Assembly: GCF_002846395.1 (NCBI RefSeq)
Contig: NZ_PJMU01000003.1
Coordinates: forward strand, 744,001 to 808,000
Source: Pontibacter ramchanderi
GTDB lineage: Bacteria > Bacteroidota > Bacteroidia > Cytophagales > Hymenobacteraceae
Direction: 5' to 3'
Length of the DNA stretch: 64,000 nt
Below, piece by piece: positions 18,588-26,268 of this stretch. Position 1 is the first letter of the stretch; each line of letters starts with the position of its first letter. Position numbers and translations under genes: made by a program. The notes beneath the pieces were generated by a model. It was not told the origin of the DNA, made no database searches, and was given only the letters and a program-made list of their open reading frames with translations.

Positions 18588-18824
18588 CTAATCAAAGCCC
18601 GGGCAGCTGCCTTTTTTGAAACGCTTCCTTTTCACGAGGCCATCTTTTTTGTAGGCGGATGACTTAAATGAAAAATACGAAGCTGCTTTCTTGCCTGACA
18701 CTGCCTGCTCCTTTGTCTTTGTTGTTTTCTCGTAGGTGGCAGGCTTCGAGTTAGCTTCAGCTTGGCTGGCAAACGAAAAAAGCATCATAGCACTTATCAG
18801 CGCTGCGTAAAACCTTAATTTCAT
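18588..18824 (-). CDS. Small exported basic protein, 78 aa
   Basis: Unrecognised. A clear signal peptide (MKLRFYAALISAMMLFSFASQAEA) is followed by about 54 residues rich in Lys, Ser and Thr, with a single Cys near the end (KKGSCPGFD). I chose Met at 18824 because it starts the signal peptide; the frame opens at 18863. It has its own terminator and an AT-rich upstream region, so it is likely a separate unit. A periplasmic or secreted location is predicted. Confidence 0.65.
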   Translation of the reverse strand: MKLRFYAALISAMMLFSFASQAEANSKPATYEKTTKTKEQAVSGKKAASYFSFKSSAYKKDGLVKRKRFKKGSCPGFD

Positions 18825-19057
18825 TGGCTGTTTGTTTAGGTGAGAGAAGATTATCCATAGCAATATTAAAACAATAATATATATTATAAAAACAATTAAT
18901 TATATTTTTTATTTCAATATTGATAAACAACTTAAACTTGAGGCTATTAAACAGCGACAGGAGATAAGGGAAATGTCTTATGGGCAGAAGAAATAAGGAC
19001 AGCGCACAATGCCACTGCAGAGGGTATAATATTTTAAAATGGGAAAGGCGGTAAGAA

Positions 19058-19555
19058 TTAATTGCTATTCTGCTTTGGCACATGGAAGCGGGCGCCATTT
19101 ACCGCGATGTTGTGTTCCAGCGCAGCCACTTGCAAACTCACCGCTACCCGGCTGGCGGTGTTGTGGCTTTCGATGCTGGACAGCCGCAATGTTCTTTGGT
19201 GGCCGTTGCATAAGTTGAACAATACACAATGGTCACTCAGATGTACACCCGAAATTCCGTTCCAGTCCAGGTTGTATTTTTTACTGTAGAAGGCCAGCCG
19301 GTAGGAGATCTTGTCAGGTAGTATGGCCACAAATGCTTCCTTGAGCCTTATTTTATCTGCCCCCAACGCCACCAGGTATAGCCCGACCAAAACAACCAAA
19401 GCAGCAGCGGCGCCCCATGCCCAACGAGTCTTCTCAGCCAGTATAAGATTATAGATAAGCGCCGATCCGCCCCCGCTTGCCATAAACAGCCCCAACCATA
19501 GCAACCGATCCTTGATCCTGCGAAGCTGCCGGGCTGTGTAAAGATTGATGTACAT
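19058..19555 (-). CDS. Two-TM membrane protein, paralogue 1 of 3
   Basis: A 165-residue protein of unknown function. A basic N-terminus (MYINLYTARQLRRIKDR) is followed by two membrane segments (about 20-38 and 45-65). A soluble C-terminal domain of about 90 residues has alternating strands like a bacterial PH-like domain (LKEAFVAILPDKISYRL, YNLDWNGISGVHLSD). It is clearly related to the gene at 19902 (MYVNLYPNKELKKTKQ and matching later strands), and more weakly to 20401. It is separated from these by 346 bp containing two tandem palindromes, so it may be transcribed on its own. Confidence 0.7.
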   Translation of the reverse strand: MYINLYTARQLRRIKDRLLWLGLFMASGGGSALIYNLILAEKTRWAWGAAAALVVLVGLYLVALGADKIRLKEAFVAILPDKISYRLAFYSKKYNLDWNGISGVHLSDHCVLFNLCNGHQRTLRLSSIESHNTASRVAVSLQVAALEHNIAVNGARFHVPKQNSN

Positions 19556-19901
19556 GGAGACGATGTTGAAGATGTGACAGACGGCAGGGTAAGCGCTAGC
19601 AGGATAGGCACAAGGTAAAGGGCAACTTAATAGAACTAAACAATCTTACGATTGACCTATACTTAGGTTTAAAATACATTAAAAATAAATTAAACACAAT
19701 TATTTACTAATATTTAAATAGTTAGGCCTATGGTGACTGACACCTTTAAGCTACCCACAAGCAGGTAGGAAGGGAATAAACAAAGCCGTGTAGGATGGCG
19801 GGAGCATGCTGCGGATTTTATGTATCGCAATACATAATTTATACATCGCAAGACATAAGAAGAAGACCTAAGTTAAGTTAAAGATACTTGTAATAGCGAA
19901 T
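19556..19901. other. 346-bp intergenic region between two paralogues
   Basis: AT-rich, no gene seen. It carries the tandem 20-bp palindromes at 19818-19858 and should contain the promoter of the gene at 19058-19555. Confidence 0.55.
19818..19858. promoter_or_regulatory. Two tandem 20-bp operator-like palindromes, 21-bp period
   Basis: 19818-19837 is TTATGTATCGCAATACATAA, with perfect 8-bp arms around CGCA; 19839-19858 is the variant TTATACATCGCAAGACATAA. Centre-to-centre distance is 21 bp, two helical turns, placing both on one face of the DNA. The first copy contains ATGT-N8-ACAT, the known PadR-type operator pattern. No PadR gene is in the window. Confidence 0.5.
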
Positions 19902-20396
19902 CTACTGGCTGACTTGCTGGGCACCTACCGGCACTTTATTCACTTCCACCTGCTGCTGTATGGCGGCCAGTTGTATACTCACACTCACATGGTTTGCTAT
20001 CTCAGGGCTTTGGATATTCCCCAGGCGCATCACAAACTGTTTGCTGTCTTTCAACTCAAACACAAGCTTGTTCTCGTAGGCCTGTATGCTGTCGATGGTG
20101 TCCCACTGGATGACGCGCTCCGTTCCGTAAATTGTCAGGCGGTAGGCAATGCGCTCGGGCGTCATTGAGAAGTAGGCGTCTTTCAGTTGAAGATGACCCG
20201 CACCCACTGCAAAACCCAAGCCGCCAAGCGCACTAACCAGCAGTGCGGCCCCAGCCCAGCCCCAACGTAACTCTTCGCGGGCAATAAACTCTCCAAATAG
20301 GGCAGAGAGACCACCACAGAGCAACAGTATACCCGACCAAAGCAGGATTTGCTTCGTTTTCTTCAGTTCCTTGTTAGGGTAAAGGTTTACATACAT
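19902..20396 (-). CDS. Two-TM membrane protein, paralogue 2 of 3
   Basis: A 164-residue protein of unknown function with the same plan as its neighbours: basic N-terminus (MYVNLYPNKELKKTKQ), two membrane segments at about 18-36 and 46-66, then a strand-rich PH-like domain (LKDAYFSMTPERIAYRL, VIQWDTIDSIQAYENKLVFELKDS). It starts 4 bp after the stop of the 20401 gene, so those two are one operon. The C-terminal domain faces the cytoplasm if the positive-inside rule holds. Confidence 0.72.
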   Translation of the reverse strand: MYVNLYPNKELKKTKQILLWSGILLLCGGLSALFGEFIAREELRWGWAGAALLVSALGGLGFAVGAGHLQLKDAYFSMTPERIAYRLTIYGTERVIQWDTIDSIQAYENKLVFELKDSKQFVMRLGNIQSPEIANHVSVSIQLAAIQQQVEVNKVPVGAQQVSQ

Positions 20397-20400
20397 AGGC

Positions 20401-20895
20401 TCAGTTTTGTGTGATGTCGATCGCTATACCTTTCGCGTTTGCAATCTGAGCCAACTCCTCCTGAATTCGCTGCAGCGTATGGGCGTGGTGTACCGTGTCC
20501 AGTGCCACACTGTGGTACTCCCCGTTTTTCAGTTCAAACTCCAGCAATTTGCTGCTTGCAACCATACGCTCTACCTCCTCCCACTCAAATTCGTGCTCCC
20601 GCTGCATAAATCCGAGGCGGTAACGCATGCCCAATGCCGATAGGGTGAGGTGCCGCTGGTAACCCGGGTTATGATCGAGCCAGACAGAGGCCATGAAAAG
20701 GGAGAAAGGCAAGAGACTGAACAGGTATAGGAAGGTCATGGCTGAGTGGAAATCGCGCACCGTGATAAGCTGGTACAGCAGCCACCCGTGCAGCGCCACA
20801 GAGAGCAGGGCAAGCACAAACAGCAGGCGCTCCATCTGCGACCTGATGCCATAGGGTTTGGAAAACAAACGTATGCTAATGCCGGTGTGCTGCAT
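20401..20895 (-). CDS. Two-TM membrane protein, paralogue 3 of 3
   Basis: A 164-residue protein of unknown function. It has two membrane segments (about 22-42 and 52-70) and a C-terminal strand-rich domain (LTLSALGMRYRLGF, HEFEWEEVERMVASSKLLEFELKNGE) that aligns in layout with the two following genes (alternating W-E/D-x-I/V pattern, then a FELK or FELKDS strand). It is the first gene of the pair; the divergent HEAT-cyclophilin gene starts 127 bp away. Confidence 0.7.
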   Translation of the reverse strand: MQHTGISIRLFSKPYGIRSQMERLLFVLALLSVALHGWLLYQLITVRDFHSAMTFLYLFSLLPFSLFMASVWLDHNPGYQRHLTLSALGMRYRLGFMQREHEFEWEEVERMVASSKLLEFELKNGEYHSVALDTVHHAHTLQRIQEELAQIANAKGIAIDITQN

Positions 20896-21022
20896 CCTTC
20901 ATGAGAGCTTCAAGATTTCAATATACTAAAAATCATTTTACTACCAAATATGTACGCGGCAAAACATTTTAACAGGACTATATTACAGGCATTTAGTATA
21001 TTGAAGCGCTTAAGCCTAAACA

Positions 21023-22996
21023 ATGAAAAAAAGCTATACCTTTCTTCTTGCCCTCGCTGCCTTTGCTGCCTGCCGTCCGCAGCCCCAGCAAAGCACGTCG
21101 GCAACACCTGATACCCCAACACAGCAAATCAACAAGTTTTCGGACGCTACCCTGCGCGAAATCTATACCTTGCAGGACGAGCGCAAAACCACCGAACTGC
21201 TCAACTTGCTGAACCACCCGAAACCGCAGTACCGCCGGGAGGCTGCGCTTGCCTTTGCCTCGGTGCAGGACACGCTGGCCATCCCGCAACTGCTCACGTC
21301 ACTATCCGACACCAGCACCTCGATTAGGGTGGCGGCAGCCTACGCCCTGGGCCAGATCGGGCATAAAAAAGCACAGCAGGCCCTGATTCGCCACTTGCAG
21401 CAGGAGCCCCGGCCGGCGGTGCAGGCAGAAGTGCTGGAAGCGCTCGGCAAACTGGCGGATAGCGGTGGCCTTCACTTTCTGGTAAATTACCAGGCGACCA
21501 ACGAAACGACGCAGGCAGGCCAGGCTTGGGGATTATACCGGGCAGGCTTGCGCCAGATCAGCAGCGAGCAGGCCGTGAAACAAGCCGTGCAGTGGCTGAC
21601 CGACAGCAAATCGTATGAAGTGCGTCTGGCAGCCGCTCACCAGCTGGCCCGCACTCCCAAAATCGACCTTTCGCCTTACCGCCAGCAACTCACAACAGTG
21701 GTAACGTCGGATGAATCGGCGGATGTGCGCATGGCCGTGGCCCAGGCTTTTTCAAAAGTGAACGCCCGCGACAAGGCAGCGCTGCTTTCCGGTGTGGTGC
21801 AAAGCGATCCGGACTACCGCGTGCGCCTGAGCGCGATTCGCTCCATGGCGGGGCTCGAGTTTGAGGACATTGACCAAGCCATCCTGGCAGGCCTCACCGA
21901 TCAGAACATCAACACGGCAGTGGCAACGGCGGAGTTTCTGCAGGCTAATTACGCAGGTGTTGAGGGCAACACACTGCGCAAAGCGCTCACGCAGGTGCAG
22001 GACGGGCGCGTGCGAGCCGGTTTGATTTGGGTGATTTTGCGCAACAGCCCCGGCAAAGCCAAACTGAGCCAGGAGTACCAGCAGCTATACCTGCGCACGG
22101 AGAACGCCTACGACAAAGCCCACCTGCTTAAGGCCCTCTCCGCAGACTACTCCAATTACCAGTTCATCGCCAAAGAGACCTTTGCAGCCCCACAACCCGT
22201 GATTGGTACCTACGGCATGGAGGCACTAGCCGCCATGCGCCAGCAAGGAGACTTCCCGAAGGCACTGGAGCAGGACTTTGCAGCCATCTTTAAACAAGGT
22301 ATAGCCTCCGGTGATGTGTCATTGGCAGGTCTGGCGGCGGGTGTGATCCGCAACCCGAAGCTCAACTACCGGGAAGTGTACCGTGACTATACCTTCCTGA
22401 CAGAGGCGCAGCAGAAACTGGTGCTGCCCCGCGACATGGAAACCAATATTGAATTGCAGAAGACTATCGACTACCTGAGCGGAAAAGAGCAGTCCGACAC
22501 TCCGCAGAACCCTTTCACGCACCCTATTGACTGGAAACTGGTGCAGACCCTTCACCCTGACCAGCAGGTGGTGATCGAAACTGAGAAAGGCGTGATCACA
22601 CTGGAGCTGTTTGTGGAGGATGCGCCGGGCTCGGTGGCTAATTTTGTAGAATTGGTGAACAAGCAGTTTTTCGACGGGCTGTACTTCCACCGGGTGGTGC
22701 CAAACTTTGTGGCCCAGGGCGGTGACAAGCGGGGCGATGGCTGGGGCAGTTCTGACTACTCCATCCGCTCCGAGTTCGCCCCGCTGCACTACCGCGAAGG
22801 CTACGTAGGTATGGCCTCGGCCGGAAAAGACACCGAGAGCAACCAATGGTTTATCACGCACTCTCCTACTCCGCACCTCGACGGTCGCTATACCATCTTT
22901 GCCAAAGTAGTAGCAGGTATGGAAGTGGTGCACCAACTGGAAGTAGGCGATAAGATCAGGCAGGTTAACCTGATCTTGCGGGCCAGAACCAATTAA
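21023..22996 (+). CDS. HEAT-repeat lipoprotein fused to cyclophilin-type peptidyl-prolyl isomerase
   Basis: A 657-residue envelope protein. A lipoprotein signal ends in FAAC (Cys17). Residues about 50-350 are HEAT-like helical repeats (for example YRREAALAFASVQDTLAIPQ and IRVAAAYALGQIGHKKAQQA), a scaffold that binds proteins. From about residue 508 there is a cyclophilin domain with the active-site stretch FHRVVPNFVAQGGD, which contains the catalytic Arg, Phe and Gln positions, and later WFITHSPTPHLDGRYTIF. It probably helps fold or hold outer-envelope proteins in the periplasm. The fusion to HEAT repeats is uncommon among isomerases but is seen in Bacteroidota. Confidence 0.9.
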   Translation: MKKSYTFLLALAAFAACRPQPQQSTSATPDTPTQQINKFSDATLREIYTLQDERKTTELLNLLNHPKPQYRREAALAFASVQDTLAIPQLLTSLSDTSTSIRVAAAYALGQIGHKKAQQALIRHLQQEPRPAVQAEVLEALGKLADSGGLHFLVNYQATNETTQAGQAWGLYRAGLRQISSEQAVKQAVQWLTDSKSYEVRLAAAHQLARTPKIDLSPYRQQLTTVVTSDESADVRMAVAQAFSKVNARDKAALLSGVVQSDPDYRVRLSAIRSMAGLEFEDIDQAILAGLTDQNINTAVATAEFLQANYAGVEGNTLRKALTQVQDGRVRAGLIWVILRNSPGKAKLSQEYQQLYLRTENAYDKAHLLKALSADYSNYQFIAKETFAAPQPVIGTYGMEALAAMRQQGDFPKALEQDFAAIFKQGIASGDVSLAGLAAGVIRNPKLNYREVYRDYTFLTEAQQKLVLPRDMETNIELQKTIDYLSGKEQSDTPQNPFTHPIDWKLVQTLHPDQQVVIETEKGVITLELFVEDAPGSVANFVELVNKQFFDGLYFHRVVPNFVAQGGDKRGDGWGSSDYSIRSEFAPLHYREGYVGMASAGKDTESNQWFITHSPTPHLDGRYTIFAKVVAGMEVVHQLEVGDKIRQVNLILRARTN

Positions 22997-23015
22997 ACCT
23001 ATATCAGACAGGTAT

Positions 23016-23055
23016 AAAAAAAAGCGGCGACCTTGGTTCAGGGTCGCCGCTTTTC
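23016..23055. terminator. Bidirectional terminator
   Basis: AAAAGCGGCGACC and GGGTCGCCGCTTTT pair around a short loop. It lies between the convergent HEAT-cyclophilin and thioredoxin-like genes. Confidence 0.85.
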
Positions 23056-23067
23056 ATAGAACGAACT

Positions 23068-23736
23068 TTAGAATCGTTCCATTGGCTGCTCTTCAATATG
23101 CTGCAGGTGGCCCCACTGCGGGATCAGTTCTTTGAACTCCTGCAGCAATGCTTTGCTGCGGTCTTTTCCATACCAGCCGTGCAGCTTCTCCACAAATTCA
23201 CTGTAAGGAACATCCTTTGCCTTCATCTCCATAAAAAGCGCTTGCGCCGGTGCCGGTCTTGGCCCCCACGTACCAACTTCTTCCATGGTTTCGGCATCGA
23301 GCACGATCAGCTTAGGTATAGAGCGCCCCCCGTTGGTCAGGTAAGCGTCGATCACCTCCGGGTACTCATCGCGTAGCAAAAGCTTCACTTCGATGAGTGG
23401 GGAGGCCTCTGCAATTTTAACCAAGGCCGGCACAGTTTGGGCAGCGTCGCCACACCAGGCTTCCGTCACGATCACCCAGATCATCCTGTTCTGAACAGAT
23501 AGCATCAGGTCCACCAGTTCGTTGTCCAGTTCGGTTGTTTTCTCGACACGGCGCATGCGCTGGGCGTTCATGCGGGTGTATTCTACCATGGCCTCAGAAT
23601 GGTTGGTGCCAGTGGTTTTATTTTCGGCCAGCAACGTGTCCATTAATTCACGGTACTGGGTATAGGTCATGGCTTTCGCCAGATGTTCACTCGTAATCAC
23701 TGTTTTAGACATAGTCTCTTTACTCATAATTCTCAT
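23068..23736 (-). CDS. Thioredoxin family protein (Thioredoxin_9 type)
   Basis: A 222-residue cytoplasmic protein with a thioredoxin fold. The usual CxxC site is replaced by WCGDAAQ (94-100), a single cysteine, typical of the Thioredoxin_9 group. The fold's later elements are visible (SIPKLIVLDAETMEEVGTWG, with the cis-Pro). The role is probably thiol-related, but a single-Cys site makes disulfide reduction by the normal mechanism unlikely. Several in-frame Met codons near the start (23736, 23727, 23712) leave the exact N-terminus open. Confidence 0.83.
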   Translation of the reverse strand: MRIMSKETMSKTVITSEHLAKAMTYTQYRELMDTLLAENKTTGTNHSEAMVEYTRMNAQRMRRVEKTTELDNELVDLMLSVQNRMIWVIVTEAWCGDAAQTVPALVKIAEASPLIEVKLLLRDEYPEVIDAYLTNGGRSIPKLIVLDAETMEEVGTWGPRPAPAQALFMEMKAKDVPYSEFVEKLHGWYGKDRSKALLQEFKELIPQWGHLQHIEEQPMERF

Positions 23737-24087
23737 TTAAATTTTCGCGGAACTATATATTAACACTGATATGTTCCGATAAGTTCCTTTCGCGGCGGAG
23801 CTGCCGTATAACCCTACCATAGTTTACCCAAATTGCACCAAATTGTTTACACTTTATATGAGGTGCAATGCAAAAACCAGCAAGGCATAGCTTAAGACCG
23901 ATACCCATATGGCGCACCCACGCAAGTTAACAAATCAATATAGAGCAATCAGTTACACAGAAAACAGGTATAGATGCCAGTGGCTGGAGCACTGCCAAAG
24001 TCCATTTAGCCGGATTGCGCCCAAGACCCCCTATACCTGATTTGCTTCAAAATTGGACAAGATTCGGCCCGAAATCCGGGTCCGGGT
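23737..24087. other. 351-bp intergenic region, no gene seen
   Basis: Lies upstream of the thioredoxin-like gene and downstream of the DUF1684 gene. It has a short direct repeat (CCAAATTG twice near 23827-23846) and two AGGTATA/TATACCT sites near 23965 and 24030. No RNA or ORF is credible, and no clear terminator for the DUF1684 gene is visible. Confidence 0.5.
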
Positions 24088-25017
24088 TTAGTACTCGCCA
24101 TAAGATTTCTCTCCGGCCTCGATCATGATGGGCAGGAAGTTCTGGCGGGGCGGAAGCGGACACGTAGCGTACGACACAAAGTCGCAGGGCGGGTTAGAGG
24201 CCTTGTTAAAGTCGAGCACTGTGCTGCCGTCCGGTCCGGGCTTGTCGGCGTAGAGGTAGCGGCCTGCTCCATAGGTTTCGAGGCCGTTGGTTTTGTCTGC
24301 GAAGATAATGAAAAGCTCCTCCCCCTCCAGCAGGGCGTCTAACTGGTATTGTTGCCCGTTCAGGGTGAAGATAAGTGTACCGGGCGAGTCCTGCATAGAG
24401 GTCTGCCCGACAATGTTGGTAATGGCGATTTGCTTGGGGGTGGGATGCGCCACAAAATGGGCCTTAATGCGCCACTCGGCCCGCACCGGGAACCGCTTTA
24501 TACCTTTGAAATGAACGAGAGCATCGTTTTGCAGATCGCGGAGCCTGATGCCATACCTGTTCCCGCGTTTGATCACGTACCAGGTAAGCGTACCGTGCGA
24601 CAACCTTGGCACTGTATCCATGTCGGGTGTGTAGAGCAAGGCCTCATGCACGGGTTTCCCCTGCAGCAGCACCTCCACGCCGGCGTTGATGCTGGTAGTC
24701 ACCGTGTCGCCCTTCAGCTGGATCACCCCGGCCCGGCCCGGAATTCTACCTTCCGGAAACGTCAAATTGTCGTTGGGCGCGCTGCCAAAGCTGTTCTCAC
24801 CCTCCTGCAGCCAAAACAAACCCGCCAAAGTAAGCCAACCGTCCGGGGATTTCAGTTTTGCCTCGCGCTCCTGGTGCCATTTGTCTACACTTGCCACATA
24901 GTCTTGGGAAGTTTGTACTGTGTTGTTAGCGGGCGCGTTGAACTCAGAACATCCACTAGCCAACACCAAAAAAATAAATAGCGAAAGAAAGCGAGCTAAA
25001 TAGTTAGGTAAGAGCAC
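24088..25017 (-). CDS. DUF1684 lipoprotein
   Basis: An exported protein with the DUF1684 domain: WHQEREAKLKSPDGWLTLAGLFWL near the front and CDFVSYATCPLPPRQNFLPIMIEAGE near the end, the family's signature. Its biochemical role is not established. A lipobox LASGC shows lipid anchoring. The ATG-initiated frame reaches 25149, but that would put 40-65 residues before the lipid Cys; a GTG at 25017 gives a normal lipoprotein signal of about 23 residues, so I place the start there, with Met at 25089 as the alternative. The upstream DNA is very AT-rich. Confidence 0.82.
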   Translation of the reverse strand: MLLPNYLARFLSLFIFLVLASGCSEFNAPANNTVQTSQDYVASVDKWHQEREAKLKSPDGWLTLAGLFWLQEGENSFGSAPNDNLTFPEGRIPGRAGVIQLKGDTVTTSINAGVEVLLQGKPVHEALLYTPDMDTVPRLSHGTLTWYVIKRGNRYGIRLRDLQNDALVHFKGIKRFPVRAEWRIKAHFVAHPTPKQIAITNIVGQTSMQDSPGTLIFTLNGQQYQLDALLEGEELFIIFADKTNGLETYGAGRYLYADKPGPDGSTVLDFNKASNPPCDFVSYATCPLPPRQNFLPIMIEAGEKSYGEY

Positions 25018-25263
25018 GGAATAAAAAAATAAAATATTCGATTTTGCTAATGTAAGAAAAAAACCAAAAGAAGGCCATATTTTGCCCATTTTAGTTCTGT
25101 CAACCCTGATGCAGCATCCTTTTGTTACAGGTAGAAGAGACGAAAGCATTTAACAAGACTCTGCTGCTATCATCGATCGCTGTATTGACCAGGTGTATTT
25201 CATTTGTATAAATAGCGCTTTAAAAACATAAATATTCAAAAAATATTTTTAATTCTAAGGTAA

Positions 25264-25285
25264 TATTTAGATATTTGTCTAAATA
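25264..25285. promoter_or_regulatory. Operator-like palindrome ahead of the ArsR-family gene
   Basis: TATTTAGA and TCTAAATA are perfect 8-bp arms around a 6-base spacer, ending 10 bp before the ATG of the ArsR/SdpR-like repressor. Position and symmetry fit an autorepressor site. Confidence 0.55.
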
Positions 25286-25294
25286 CCTAACTGA

Positions 25295-25549
25295 ATGAAC
25301 AAAGTATTTAAAGCCTTGAACGATCAAACCCGAAGAGAGATCCTGAACCTATTGAAGGAGAAGGACCTGACTGCCGGTGATATTGCGGAGGCTTTTCAGA
25401 TTACCAAACCCAGCATCTCGCATCACCTCGACATTCTGAGTCAGGCGGAACTGGTTACCTCCCACAAGCAGGGGCAGTTTGTGATTTACTCGCTTAACAC
25501 CACTGTGCTCGACGACTTAATGAAATGGATCATCACGCTAAAAGACTAG
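25295..25549 (+). CDS. ArsR-family repressor, SdpR-like
   Basis: An 84-residue winged-helix DNA-binding protein. The recognition region TAGDIAEAFQITKPSISHHLDIL is the ArsR helix-turn-helix, followed by the wing (SHKQGQFVIYSLNTTV). Its length matches autorepressor SdpR proteins, and it lacks a visible metal-binding CxC motif, so it is unlikely to be a metal sensor. It ends 4 bp before an SdpI-like gene, the classic SdpR-SdpI pair. A palindrome just before its start is probably its own operator. Confidence 0.9.
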   Translation: MNKVFKALNDQTRREILNLLKEKDLTAGDIAEAFQITKPSISHHLDILSQAELVTSHKQGQFVIYSLNTTVLDDLMKWIITLKD

Positions 25550-25553
25550 ACAC

Positions 25554-26213
25554 ATGAAAACTAAGAACCTGACCCGAGAGATCATCCTGTGGGCGATCGT
25601 TTTCATCCCGCTCGCATACCTTGCCTGGGCATGGCCTGACATGCCTGAGCGCATACCGATTCACTTCAACTGGAAAGGCGAGGCCGACGGATGGGCCGGT
25701 AAAACGTCCATGGTCTTTATTGTGCTGGGTACAACCGCTCTTTTGAACCTTGTGCTGCTGGCTGTGCCACACATCGACCCCAAAAGAAAACTCGACTACA
25801 TGGGCAGCAAATACCACCAGTTGCGCTTCATTGTGGTTTCGTTCATGTCAGCGCTCTGCCTCTTCTCCATCCATGCGGCTCTAAACCCGGGCAGTTTCTC
25901 ACCTAAAGCCCTGTTCTTTCTGATCGGGGGATTGCTGGTGGCGCTCGGCAATTATTTTCAGGCGGTCAAGCCCAATTACTTTATCGGCATCCGGACGCCC
26001 TGGACACTGGAGAGTGAGCAGGTATGGCGCAAAACTCACCGACTGGGCGGCATCCTCTGGATTGTAGGCGGGCTCCTGCTGATGGTGCTGGCGCTGCTCC
26101 CCAATTCAGGTATACAGCAAGTTTTTTTCGTGGTGCTGATAACCCTGACGGTGCTTATACCTGTTGGGTATTCTTTTGTAGCCTACCGCCAGGAGCAACG
26201 ACAGCATTCTTAA
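25554..26213 (+). CDS. SdpI-family membrane protein (DUF1648)
   Basis: A 219-residue inner-membrane protein with six or so membrane segments. The N-terminal DUF1648 signature is present (WPDMPERIPIHFNWKGEADGW), as is the SdpI core NYFIGIRTPWTLESEQVWRKTHRLGG. In Bacillus, SdpI gives immunity to the SdpC toxin and, with SdpR, forms a signalling pair. No SdpA, SdpB or SdpC gene is beside it, so here it is an orphan immunity or signal-transducing pair. It is co-transcribed with the repressor. Confidence 0.9.
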   Translation: MKTKNLTREIILWAIVFIPLAYLAWAWPDMPERIPIHFNWKGEADGWAGKTSMVFIVLGTTALLNLVLLAVPHIDPKRKLDYMGSKYHQLRFIVVSFMSALCLFSIHAALNPGSFSPKALFFLIGGLLVALGNYFQAVKPNYFIGIRTPWTLESEQVWRKTHRLGGILWIVGGLLLMVLALLPNSGIQQVFFVVLITLTVLIPVGYSFVAYRQEQRQHS

Positions 26214-26268
26214 GTATCGTCGATCGAAACAAATTTCATCTTCACTCAAAAACAAAAGCCCACATTAT

